Positions 10,601 through 23,131 of a stretch of 64,000 bases of DNA are shown here, piece after piece. Both the position numbers and the translations under genes were made by a program. The notes under the pieces are model-generated. The model was not told the DNA's origin. It saw only the letters and a list, made by a program, of their open reading frames with translations, and made no database searches. Numbering within the stretch: the stretch's first letter is position 1; every line of letters begins with the position of its first letter. The DNA comes from Tigriopus japonicus (Eukaryota; Arthropoda; Copepoda; Harpacticoida; Harpacticidae), in the NCBI GenBank assembly GCA_010645155.1, contig CM021315.1, forward strand, positions 580,899 through 644,898. The letters run 5' to 3'.

Positions 10601-13600
10601 GGTCATTAAATCCTCAAGTGCTGTTGTAACCGTTAGTACCAGCTCATGGTAATAAAAGTAACACTTTTCCAACCAGGTGAGAACAACAGATTGCGTAGCA
10701 TATTGGACGGGTTTGATTGATTCTCTGCCCTTGTTTAGGAAAAGTAATTCACCTAGATTTATTAGGTTCTGGGCAGTATTTTGGAACAACCTACAAAATA
10801 GGAACGTACCAACAAACAATTTGAGTGCTATCACAACCAAGAGACACGAGCAGATTTTTGGCAAATAAACTAGGCACTTATAGGTCACAAATTGGCAGAC
10901 CAACCAATGTATGGCAAATTAAAATAACTCACAAGGGTCTGTCTTTTATCTATTTAGAATGTTAGCAATTCTGGATGCTCCATGAAGTACATAGAAGTAC
11001 TCAAACTTTGCGCCTTTTCTGCTTAACTAGTTTAAGCAGACACATCTGACATTGTTTTTTACAGAAATCTGCTCCCCCTTCATAAAAATGCAGAAAATTG
11101 TTAGCTGTTCACAAAGGATGCAAGGAGAATTCGAATAAATGTGTCCACATCAAGACCTACCATGCAAGCTTTTTAAATCGATAATCATCATATCACTCAT
11201 CTTAAATCTCGTTGCGTTTTTTACAGCCTTGGCATAACTGGATCAATTGGTCGGCTAATTAACGACATTTCCTTTACTTACCCAAATGGTCCTCCATTTT
11301 GCGTCGTCTGGCATTGGCCTTGGCCACCTCTCTGGTGGAAATGACCTCCTCAGAGGGTTTGGTGAGGTTTCTCACGGGAGTTCCGGTACTTGCCTCATAA
11401 TCCCCCGTCGTCACTTGGTTCTTGTCTCTGGTGGCATCATGGCCTTTGCTCCCGCGATAACGTCGAATGCTGCTGTTGTAGAACGTCTGGAAACAATGTG
11501 ATATACTAGATGTGATGTTCTATTCCGTTCTCGTACTGGAAGTATGTTCATCCCCGACTTATTGGTCTCGAAGTTCTTGTTGTTGTAGTACAATAGTAAG
11601 GGGGCAAGATTCGTTAAGACAGACGTAGACAGACAAACTGGCTTGAAATTGAAATGTCAAGCCACGTCTGAGAGATCCAATTTTTCCCGGACAGTTTCCC
11701 AATTTATAAGCCCCACTCAAGGGGGCTTGTGAGGCGTCTAATTCAATTAGGATTGATGGGCCATCGACAAGGCCAGTGGAAGAATTCGACCGAATTCCAG
11801 CCACCAGCTCTATTGGTTTTTTTGTCCTTGACGAACCTGGTCGAGATTTGTAATGCTCCTTTTGTGAAGTCCATTCAGTGACCTTGGGTAGAAAAAAAGC
11901 GCTGGAACTCAAGAAGCGTGCGATTCTCGTTCATCTCTACAGAAGGTTCTCTTTCCCTCTGATCCCGGTCAAAGTTCTTGATCCCAATGGCATTTAGAGC
12001 TAGCTAAAGCTCTCTTGGTAAATATTCTGGCCATTACCCAACAAAACTAGACAAAAGCCACCACGATAGCTACATAACTCATATCGGTTAAGGTAATGAA
12101 TAGACCCATTGTGTTGGTCACTCATACCCATTTCCTAAAGACCGCTTGGGGGCGATTATTCCAAGAGGTTTCTTTGGAGATCCACGTCGTTGGCCTTTTC
12201 GAAGCATCTCTTTTCCTTGTGAATTGGCTTCCAGATGAACCAGAAAAGCCGATTACGATTTTGCGTTCCCTTTGAGGAATCAAAAGTAGTATGTCGCGAA
12301 GCCATCAAGAACTCACGATACAGTATCAGCCTTGGAAACCCCAAAGCTCCTTTGTTATCTTACAATTACACGGTCCTGTGAGAAGTTTGTACGCTGAATA
12401 TATCTTACCTTCTCAACTTTGAGGAGCCCAGCACGCAATCCATCCCCGTTGGAATCCCTTTTCTGGCTCTTCTCCAAAGGAGGCGTACTCGGATCCACTT
12501 GATCTTGGAGCCTCTGCAACTTAATACTGGAACGCATTGTCGTTCCCTTTGGATCATCCGAGCTTGAGATCTTGGTGCCCATGTGGAACGTCACCACACT
12601 TTGGCCCGAATCTTGATGTCGCAACAAACGGGCATGCTCATGGGTGCTATTGATATTGGGGGTGGACATGATGATGGTCTCTTGGCTCCCGTCCTCTTGA
12701 TTGGTTGTGGCTGTCTTATCAGTTGGCACGGCCTTTTATGTAGAACATGGAACAAGGAAGAGGAGGAAATGGAAGAAGGGGAGGCTTTTTTGTGGTTAAT
12801 CAGCCAAACACTTGTTCCCCCTGATTTGTTGAATCAATGAAAGTGCCCTTCTCGCGTGTGGTACTGTAATTTGTGACCACTGTGTTCATTTCATAATGGA
12901 TTCGAAGGCCATCATTTATTGATGGGAATTCGTCTGCGGCCAGAGAAAATTCAATTGACGGCCTTCCGAGAGCGAGCTTCCCCGCCCTCACGAGACACCT
13001 TAAGCTCGAGCTCTACTGAGACCTTGGGGAGTTCTTTTACCATTTGCAGTACATGTGCTCACAAAAAATGGAGCTGGTGATCATTTTCTTAAGTTTCGTA
13101 CATTCTTGGTCGAACATTCTTTTGAAGACTTGTCTCACGTTTGGTTGTGTTGGGGTCAGAGTTTCATAACCTTTAGGTTCCCATGTTCCTCAGACCTGAT
13201 TCCGTTCGGAGTAAATAGATCTTGGAAGCACTAAAAAGAGGCCCTTTCTAGTTTGATGTAGAACAAATGCCCAGCCAAACGTGCATCATCGCAAAAAGCT
13301 CTTTGAATTACAAACACTGCCGCGAATGTCTTTGACAGTACTGGAATTACTCCAGAAAGGCTATTTCAAAGCCCGTCCGAGGTATTCATTTCATCAAACA
13401 AATAAATTGTTGTAAGTTTTGCATTTTCAAAAAGTATTCATATAACGTCTCAACCTTTTTCTAGAAATTGTCAACGAGGCAAACATTCATATTGTCACGA
13501 GGTCTTTATACGTAAATGTTCCATCTTAAAAAAAAAGTCTGGTCCTTTGAAGTTGCCAAGGATGAGGATGCTTTTTCTTTCATTTTGTTGCTTTTGAACC

Positions 13601-16600
13601 GTATGCATCATGTTTGGATGCAGGGAAATTTTACGCGAGGAACACATTGTAGTCATTTTCTATAGCCAACAATATTATGCGACAAAAGATGATGCGGCTA
13701 AATTTGAACCGTGTCCCCAATCCTTAATCCTTGAACCGACAAGAACGGGCAAAAATCGCAGGCTTACCTTTTGACTAACTCTACGTAGAAGGTTATTGCG
13801 GTAGATCTCTTCGGCTGCAAGAACAAGAAAGAATAGAATCAATTAAAAAAGGATTGGGATTGTACATTATCCTCGACACTCGGAACCAGCCAGCTAGCCC
13901 ACCTGAATCTTCCTTGACATTGGCTTGACTTTCGTTACTTCCATTTCCCGCATCCGAAAGGGCGGCCACAGAATGGTTGCCTGGAATGAATCACAAATAG
14001 GTTTTTGGGAGGGTGATCGTGAGCATCTCGTTCTTGGATCCAATCTATCCCCACCTTTGCTCCTCTTCGTTTTTAAACTACACCATAACTGGGGTGTTAA
14101 AGCTGAAAGTTTGCAAATTTGAGCTTGTTCTCAATGGAAACCAGCACTAGTTCCAATTGAACATTTGTTCAGAATGACTTGAAGTCTATTGCTTTCCCAG
14201 AAACCTGACCAAGACAAATAGGAAGCCTGTTGAGCATGGGAGATCTCTTTTGAAGGGTCATCAATTGAACAAAGTGCCACGACGATAGAGAAAAAAAAGA
14301 CCCATGTACTGCGATACCGACTAAAAGAATTCGGAAAAAGCCATTTCGAGAGAGCCTTTGACAAGTGTTTGTTGAGAAACAAGATCAAACCGATCCTGAT
14401 TTGATTGTTAACTCCGGCGAAGAAGACTGATGGGAAAACAAATCAAACTTGTGGTCCATTGATCAAGTTCATACAGAACAAAAGAGAGCAATATAGTTTC
14501 AAAAACCAGGTTAGCTTTGGCGTACCAAAACTTTCTAAGCTTGGATTTGAGGAATTTGCTCTGATTGATTGTTTCATTGCCAACTTGAAAAAGACGGTAT
14601 GCCCACAAAGGTTCAAATTAAAGTCTCATCGTATTCGAGACTCTCCACATTGAATTTTCCTGCTCAGCAACAGCTTTATGGAATCTCAATGTCGAGGAGG
14701 TAGCTCGTCAAATTCCCCGAGTGAATGAACTCATGTTGAATTAGGAATTTCTATTCTAAACTTACAAGAAGCTGCCAAACTTTGGTTCCTCCAGAAACCG
14801 GCTCGCTTTCTCCGTTGATGGAGGGCTCGGTAGATTTGAGCGTTGAAGAAAACCAGCAAACCAAAAGGAACGATTCCGATAGCGATGAACCGGAACCAAT
14901 TGAAGTAGATGGAATAATCGGGATTGGTGCGCAGTTTGGTCGGGATCAATGACGGCATATCCTCGTCTAAAAAAACATACGAAACATGAGAACCAAGCAA
15001 ACCAGGAGGAACATGGAAGAGGGTCCCAACTCACCCGGACTGTAATCGATTGTGGCCTCGAAGAATTTGGTCACGTTGAAGAGGATGGAACACAATGCCA
15101 CGGGTGTCAAATACTTGGCCATTCGAGTCCGCAGGGCTCCACCCGCGTTGGACGACTGACTGTAGTTGATCGGATAATGTACTGCCACATATCTGAAACA
15201 AAACAAAAATGGACTTGGTTACCCATTGCCAAGTTGTCACTTTGTCAATGGGAAACAAAAAAATTATGTCAAAGGGAAAGCCAAAAAAGCAATGTTGGAT
15301 TTGTCAACTGGACAAACAAAACGAGGTCAGGGTTATGAATATTATGCTGTGTTTTGAATCCAATGGGAACTTACGATTTAAAGAAATCTCAGAAATAAAT
15401 CAAAAGTCTGGACGAAATTTGCGGGTGAATGAAATGACTTGAATAGAAGAGACCTTTCCCTGAGGAGAACAATTTAAAGCCGGTTCCCAATCATTTCACG
15501 CGACTCGTGACAAATACACACAGTCAAAAATAGTGTATGATAGCGGAGGATAAGTCCAAAGTAATGTCGTTAAGCTCTGACTCGAAGGATTTAGCCATCT
15601 TACAAACGTTGTACCAATGAAAAAATCGTGAAAGTCCTCCTTCACCGATGACTAAGGATTATCGTACAAAAGAACAAAAAAATGACGAACATTTTTATTT
15701 AGGTGAAAGTGCCCGATGCATTTCCGGTGGTAGATTCGCCGCAAACACTCTTAAGAAGGCAGACAGACAGACACATTTGGAAAACTTCGGAAGACCTCTC
15801 AAAGATTCTCTTAAATCATTCACCTTGAACGTTGGCAAATCTTTGTGTCACCTCTATCAGTGCGATTGTTGAAATTCAATTTAGTTAGATTTTTGCACAA
15901 AATCCCCGCAGCTCTTTTTTTTTGGCCTTTCAGGCTTGTCGATTCAAGCTTTTTGGTACCATATCAAGTGTGTATTAATAAGTATTCATAAACAGATATT
16001 TTATAGCTCTTGGCCCTCTTTTTGCTTTGTTTACTTACAAAAATAAAATATGTAGTAGAGACATGAAATATTACAAACGCAAAGAAATATTTTGCTTGAA
16101 AAATATTTCGTTTTTGTAGTGTCTTACTTCAACTAGCTCTCTTCTTCATCTATGTAAAGAAGAAATTGTCTTATAATAAACCCGAAGAAATGTAATTGGG
16201 ATCGTGACAGGGAACGCAATCTTTGGCAAAGTAGATTGCTAGATATTTTTTGCTCCAATAATTTCTTTCGATCAATCCTCTCGGTGGCAACTTTGTTTGA
16301 GATTGACTTTCCTCGCTTTAGCTCCGCCAATAACGCTTTGTTTCAATATTGTCTTAGCAAACATGAGATTGCCGTTCGATTTCCAAAATGTTTGAAAGCG
16401 TTTGTGTGTGTGTTTTTTAATGCAGGAACTGATGTCATATCTTCTTTCAATTCAACCGCTACAGCCTATCATGGGATGGACAATTGGTTCGAAATATGAT
16501 ATTTGATTGGAGAAACAGCTTGTCAACTATAATTTATATCTGCAACAGTTTTGTAGCCCATCCTCGAGGATAACCTGGCTTTTCAGCTGTGCCATGGAAA

Positions 16601-19301
16601 GGCAATTAATTACCTGTCATTTCATTATCAACGTTTTGGGGTCAATAACCTGTCAAAACCAAGGCACTTGTTCAAACATGTGTTCCAGTCATATCTAGTT
16701 CGCGCACAAAATAATAGCTTTTATAGCGAAAATGTCTCACTCTCTTAATGACCATCGCTCATTTTGAGGTGGATTTTGTCCTTGGCTTTCTACGTACTAA
16801 TCATCAATTCGATGAGAAACTTCTTCCTCGCATTGTCCTATGATTCGACGAACTTTCTTACCGTTCCAAAGCGATGGTGACAGTTAGGAGAATGGATCCT
16901 GTCATTGCAATCGATTGCACCGGGTACAGAAAGTAAGGGAAAAGAATGATATGAGATTTGGTAGCCAAGCCGAAATCTCGTCTGATGGCTTCCAGGATCC
17001 CACCCATGAGATACACGTTGTCAAAGCAAGATAACACGATCAGCAAAAGATTGAATGAGTTCCTCATGTCTAGAAAGAAGATGGAACGGATAAGAACCCG
17101 GCGGTTACGCAAGTCATGAGTCAAGTCAAGCATGACTCTTGTGATTTCCAACCTCTATTTTGGTCTACTCAAAGGATTGTCCACACTAGAGCTCTAGTCC
17201 ACCCAAGTAAGAGTTAGTTGTTGAGGGAATAAAAGAGCATAGGGAATAACAGTTTTGTTTTACTTTAGATTCCCAAAAATGGGAAAATGGGGCAAAAGAA
17301 GGCGACGAAGAACGTTCATTTTCCAAACAGGTTAAAATGGAATTGTGTTTAACAAGCATTTGGCCTAATCCAACCTCATCTAACAATTGGTCATGTTATC
17401 ATTTTATGATAATCATTAACGTAATGTGTCATGAGTGCAGTTTGAAACGAAAGTCCTGTCATAAGGTAAACCAAAATATTTTAGTGATTTTGACATCCAA
17501 TCCAAGCAGAGACGCCTTGGCCCCCCCCACTTACAGTAAGAGAGACTCCCAGCTCTACTAAGACCCCTAACGTTACAACTCTGAAGCAGAAACCGAAGAA
17601 ACTGGCATTGCATGCAAGCACGAGCAAGCCCGCTTGATTCAAATTGACTAAATCACTCTCGGTTCAGAGTATCTATCAATAGATGGCGTTGTTTCATATC
17701 AGATGACGCGTACAAGCTAGGAATTTAGACATTGCAGCTAGTCTCTCTACACTCTGAATTTCTATTTGGAATGCTGTCGACTACATACGGCCAAGGGTGT
17801 CGACAGCTCAAAGGTTGACTACATTTTAAACGTGCCTTTCTTTGTCTAAACTGTTGATCAAGGTTTGAAATCAGCAATCTTTTGAATCATGATAGAACGT
17901 AAATTTTCCTTTGGATTCTGGTTGGAGGTGCCTCCAGACCACTCTCATTTCTCAAGGACCGTTTAGAATTTGATTCTCGCTTGTCATTGGGATTTTAGTT
18001 GAATGGCCCTTCACTGAGAAAAGTCTTTAGAATATAACAGTAATGGTTTATCACTTTTTGCACTTAGATTACATCTTAAAGCAATCCTAAAATATAGCTA
18101 GAAACTGTCGGGGGCACATTGGCTATTTGATCGTTCAAACCTGATGATTTCGGACATAGTGAGATTACGAAACTATCTTGTCAGGAAGAGGGTAGGTATG
18201 ATCCAATTTTATCTTTGCCTTTCGAACAATAGTAATGTGCAAGTTTGGTTTTTCCAGGAAAGAGAGTGCGCAATTCTGGTAGTGGTATCATCGTTGGATC
18301 TTCACCCTTCTATGAAAGCTTCATAAACGTTTTTACGGTTGTAAACAATATCTTTTTTTTGAGAAACAAAAAAGGACTAAAATCCACCTAGTTTCCAGTT
18401 GCCTTAGATTGAGAAATAAATCGAATTGATGACATTTTATTGTAAAAGGAAGTATTGAAACAATTTTCAAGTAACTTGTTTTAGCTCTCTGTTTTAGAAC
18501 AAGTGTTCAATATTACGGTGGCATTTAGCAATAAATCAATGTTTCAGTTTTCCTTTTCAATTATGCATTGATTATTTGAAAAGTGGAACATTTGCGGCTA
18601 TCAAAATTCCCCTCCAAGTTCTGAAGAGACAGAAGTCTGAAGGCTGAGGGAAATGTCCCACATTTTGTGAGCAAACAATGAAATGAACCCTTGGTCTTGG
18701 GTCTTTGAACACTAAAGCTTAGAGGCCTTGGGAGGCTTTGCCTCGTCTGACCTTGTATTTCAACTTGTCATTGCCAAAGCATGAAGTTGAGTAGGATGAT
18801 CTAATATTTACGTACCTATAGTCGAAGACATCAGCCTAGACTTCATCATGTGTCCTCAACAATTTACCCTAAATTGGAGCAAACAGAACTTTTCGGCAAA
18901 TGAAAGTGTTGGTTGGATCTGTACCTTCATTCTTACTTGACGGGATTGTTACTCTAACTGCCAATCAAGATTTCCAAAATTTAGAGTTGTCCTCCACACC
19001 ATCTTTTATCGAAAGGGCGTAAAGGTTAAGTGTGATTTTTTAATGTTTTGTCATTGTTCTTCATTAGCATCGATGGAAATGGCTGAGTTTTGATCGCAAG
19101 ATCAACCTTGGATCACTTCTTACCTTTCGATGACAAGACAAAGGCGGAACCAATGTTCCCAAGAAATCCAAGCACAGCAATAACACAACACAGCACTCCT
19201 TCAACCCAAAACGAGAAGTCATTCAAGAGCTCTTCAGACTGCTTCGTAAACACTGGGCACTCCAGAGGCGCCAGATCTTCTTGGAACGATGTGGAATTCA
19301 T
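7648..19301 (-). CDS. Class A neuropeptide GPCR, FMRFamide-receptor-like
   Basis: Ten exons: 19301-19124, 17069-16862, 15192-15035, 14966-14766, 13980-13903, 13814-13768, 12732-12409, 11486-11282, 8488-8380 and 7813-7648 (stop TGA). The phases agree at all nine junctions, giving 557 residues. Start chosen as ATG before NSTSF; the NST is a likely glycosylation site. TM1 contains GNIGSAFVL and TM2 NSFNLLLIVLSCFDNVYL. TM3 ends ALERYVAVHYP (ERY in place of DRY), with the junction inside the motif. TM5 contains FRFIAIGIVPFGLLVFF, TM6 VFLICHSPRLVLNIYE and TM7 NSSINILIYC. These TM6/TM7 forms fit FMRFamide and related invertebrate peptide receptors. Four exons encode a third intracellular loop of more than 200 polar residues. 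The acceptor at 12733 has a weak pyrimidine tract. Confidence 0.86.
9641..9925. repeat. Dispersed repeat, copy 1
   Basis: Similar in the same orientation to 22126-22420. Shared blocks include GCATCAGCTGATCAAGCG (with changes), TAAGGGTTC, GAAATCAAAACAAGAAA and GTTCACAGCT. It lies in the large GPCR intron (8489-11281), which otherwise shows no gene. Confidence 0.7.
15193..19123. other. GPCR introns with no further feature seen
   Basis: The introns 15193-16861 and 17070-19123 are AT-rich. I recognise no coding exon, RNA gene or structured repeat in them. Confidence 0.5.
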
Positions 19302-21589
19302 TAGGCCATCCACAAAGATATTGATCCAAGGAATAACCAGCGAGGGCAGATAGATTTTGTAAAAAAACTAGGTGTTTTTTTGCGTTTTTAAATCCAAGAT
19401 GGGCGTTCGTTCCTGAAAAACGTGATAGCGCTGATTATTCCAAAGCATTCCAGATTATTATCATTATTCCAAAATCTCTCCTGCTAGGCATTTCTAGTTC
19501 ATACAAAGTAGGGCCTTGTCTGTTGCCATTTCCGGTTTTCCCTTTTCGTAATTATATCCATGGACTTCTAGAATTTCCTGGACTGCATAGTCTAACAACA
19601 ATTGAGTAATTCAAGTAAGAAAACAATGAAAAGTTCATCTTTTCCATTTTCTTCCTCAATCACAATAAATTTTCTGTAGTTGGTGTGTTAACAACACTAA
19701 TTCAAAAGACTCAAAGTATGCCAAAATCAGTATGCCAAAATCAGGTTAGCTTTACAATCTTTGAGTATATGTAATCTAAGATGGGCTCCTTTGTTTCAAA
19801 TGCAGCTGACCTTAGGGTATATTTGAGGACTGCTAATCTGGTTTATTTGAATTTGTGGTGTTAACATGTCACCTTAAGTTGTAACGATCATGTTCGATAC
19901 AGCAATTTTGGAAGTCCATTGAGAAATGACAATGCATGAATAAGATTGTCACGTGATAATTCTGATGTTTCTTCTCGAGAACTCTTTGAAATTAGACACG
20001 AGACCTCGGTTCGGTGCATTTCTAATTCGTTCATTAATAAGTATACTACAACTCCATGAAAGTCACCTTGAAATTTTTGTGTCATTATTAAGAAAATGTG
20101 GATGTCTGACGTCACGAAAAAGCAATTTAAAGCGACACTGTAATTACTAATTGCGCATTTTGGTCCGTTTAGTTTTCATCCAGATGCGTGGCAACATGTT
20201 TATTGCTGATAGCTAACTCATTTCGACACTATTCAACCAATTACAGAATATTATGGCATTGTACTCACTAGCAAATTATTCTTAATTCTATATATGTCGT
20301 GCCAACGAGATTGGTCTGTGGAAATAGACTTTCAACGATAAAGTACGTTTCTTGAGGTTGCCACTAGGTGAGTTGCTGAGGGCATCAAGAAGTGCAGTGG
20401 GATAAAAACGAGCACAGTCGGAATAACCCTGACCAAGCTTAGTCTCAGAGCATGCGTTTCGAAAGCACCAACTGCGCTTTTCTTTGAATGGACGAAACGT
20501 ATGTGTATTTGAACGGTATTTTTCTAACTCTATTACTCGTATACTTCCTGGTGCCCTTCTTCGGTGTACTCCTGTGACCTAATGTTTATCCCAATTTACA
20601 GCAAAGATGTTGTCCACTTGTTTTTAATTCCAGGTCAAGACGACTCGTAATTCAATTTACTCAATCTCGCTGCTTTCCAAGAATAGTGGCCAGAAAGTTT
20701 CACTTGAATGCTAGGATTCAGGTATCAAAAGGCTCTTGATTGAGCCTGAGCACGAATTGGTTCATATTTCGGTCTGGTTCTTGATACGGCCAGCACAAGT
20801 TCCAATGCGTGTACTGGGTGTTCCAAAGCAAAGAGAACAACCGACATATCTGCATCTATCTTATTTACCCACAACTCACGATTGAAACTTAATAATATCC
20901 ACAACATGACCTTTAGTTCAAACAGTCACAAAATGCCCATCAGTTCAATTGGAGTACGACGCTTTTTCTCATGAAGGGTCATGAGTGAACGTGACTCTGG
21001 TCATTTTATATCCGCCTTAATTTTGACAATGATCCAAGCCAAGGAAAAATCAAGTACATGAATTCTTGGATAACAAATTGCCGCGTCTTTTTGGTTTTAT
21101 GATTCTCGTCTGCTTCAAAGTCGAGTTCAGGGCATGAGTTGCTGTTCTTTTTCTTCAGAATCACCCTGTGCGTAGTTTTCAGTCCTATTTTTGGGATGGC
21201 TATACAAACAGAAGAAAGGCCTTGTTACTAAGTTACTTATTGTGAAACATGTATTTTTCCTCCAAAAGTCGAGGAGTTTCAATAGATCAAATATCGTGTT
21301 TTTAAAACTTTTCCATCAGCTTCTTCGCCACATACGTATTTTCCTTCGAAAGCAATCCTGACAAGAGATGGGCAAAATTTGCCTCAAAAAAAATCGTTTC
21401 AGCCACATAAAAATCCATTAAGCATGCGGAAAATTTGTTCAAAGGCCTAAAATATGCCTTAAAACTCGGAAAATATGTTCGCAATATCTAAAAGAGTCGA
21501 AAAACAAATTTGAAATTAACCTTGATGAACGTAAAACCCCAATTGAGATTCTAAGAAAGCTATCTTTGTAGACTTATTGTTGGTACATC
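19302..21589. other. Upstream/intergenic region of the GPCR gene
   Basis: AT-rich sequence upstream of the GPCR start codon. No convincing exon, RNA gene or repeat is visible; the promoter could not be placed. Confidence 0.5.
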
Positions 21590-22115
21590 ACAATCAAAAC
21601 AGTTACAGGAAAATAAGTCACTGTAAAAAGTTCACAATGAAGAAAGGTCACAGTAAAAACGTCACAAGGTGAAACGGCCACTGGTCACTTTTCAGACAAA
21701 TGTATTGTCTCCCACGCAGAATACTTTTGGCTTTAGATCAGTAGGGGTACGTACACCCTCCTTCAGGGTCCAGCAGATCCAGGGTGGGTTGTGACCAAAA
21801 TTCCTAACAACAAAAAGAGTCTAGAACAGCTTCTGATGACTACTTTATGTCAGTGTACAACTTTGCCATGGCATGAATGTGTTCCACATAGATAATCTTA
21901 GGATCTCATGGGACAATCTTAAACCATGGAACAGATCAAGGTTCCTGAGGTCACCCCCCCTGGATACCTCAAGCGCTGCAAGGTTCCTTTTCAATTTGTG
22001 ACCATTATATTGTGACCCTTTTACCATGACCGTTTTAACTCGGGTCTTCTTTATTGTAACCTATTTACCGTGACCTTTTTACCTTGTGACCTCTTTACTA
22101 TGTCCCTTGTAGACT
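21590..22115. repeat. Fold-back element with inverted minisatellite arms
   Basis: The right arm (about 21995-22115) is roughly eight degenerate 15-16 nt units of type GTGACCTTTTTACC. The left arm (about 21590-21695) holds the inverted units (GTCACAGTAAAAAC type). About 300 bp lie between the arms. No reading frame of interest is seen inside. Confidence 0.6.
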
Positions 22116-22125
22116 ATGGGTGGAT

Positions 22126-22420
22126 GATTGACGTTGCATTAGCTGATTGAGCGGCAGTATTATAACAGAGCAAAATACTGTTGGAACACATTGCAGAAAC
22201 TAAGGGTTCATATTCTTTTCTCTCAAAAGACTTGTTTCTTCAGCTCGTTTTGTCCCACAATTGAGACAAGCTCAAGTTCCTACGCATTCATGTGCGATTA
22301 GCCTGTCGAAATCAAAACAAGAAATACTGTTCACAGCTAACAGTTGATCACCCCCAAAATTATGTTGTCAGCGGATGGTGTTAGACTAAATAATTTGAGA
22401 TTTCTGACACTAGAAGACGT
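22126..22420. repeat. Dispersed repeat, copy 2
   Basis: Second copy of the repeat at 9641-9925. It starts a few bases after the fold-back element, with substitutions and small indels throughout. Confidence 0.7.
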
Positions 22421-22637
22421 TGCACGTGTCCCTTGGTCGGAGTTCCAAGAATTTCCCCTTCAAATTTGAAACTAAACGTAGCACGTGCAACGCCACTCTT
22501 ACTTTATAAGTGTCAAATCAAATGGCTTTACGCCATCTTTTGACAACTGCAAGAACTCAAAAAAGTAAACGATCGGTTCGAGGTCCAATGGACCTTGAAA
22601 CAACCATTATGAACACTATGGTTTCTATTTGCCTGAT

Positions 22638-23131
22638 CAGTAGGGACGGGCAAAAAGTGAAAATCAAAAGAAGCTTTTGGTTACCAAAAGTTGCACAAAA
22701 ATCAGTGCAAAATCGTAAAGTAAAATGCAGAAAAAGGTCAAAAGCGCAAATAACAACCAAAAAAGCGCAAATAAAATTTAAAAAATTCGCAAAAAAACTG
22801 AAATTTACGAAACAAAAAGCTTCAGATACTTTCTTGTCATCTCCTTGTTATTTTTCAATCTTGAAGAGCATAATTTCGATATTGAAGTAGTAGTAATAAA
22901 TACTATGCTAGCCTACACTGGGAACCGTAAAACCAGATTAACTTTTCAAATTTGGAAAAAATCTTCCAAAAGTAAACATCTTCAAAGAAGAATTAGCAAA
23001 CTCTCAACAATCTGTTCATTTTAAGCCGAATTCGTAAAAAATCGTGCAAATAAAGGCAAAAAATGCAAAAAGGCAAATAAATGTGTTTTTGTTACCAAAA
23101 ATTTTTTTGCACTTTTTGCCCGTCCCTACTG
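22638..23131. mobile_element. hAT-like non-autonomous element
   Basis: Inverted ends read CAGTAGGGACGGGCAAAAAG inward from both sides. Next to the termini are many short GCAAAA/GTGCAAA motifs, like hAT transposase binding clusters. A lysine-rich frame inside looks like translated A-rich repeat. I could not define a clean 8-bp target duplication, so the superfamily is inferred from the termini. Confidence 0.7.

Noticed and set aside
22510..22890. Lysine-rich 126-residue frame
   Set aside because: It lies across the hAT-like element's A-rich subterminal repeats. Composition explains the lysines.
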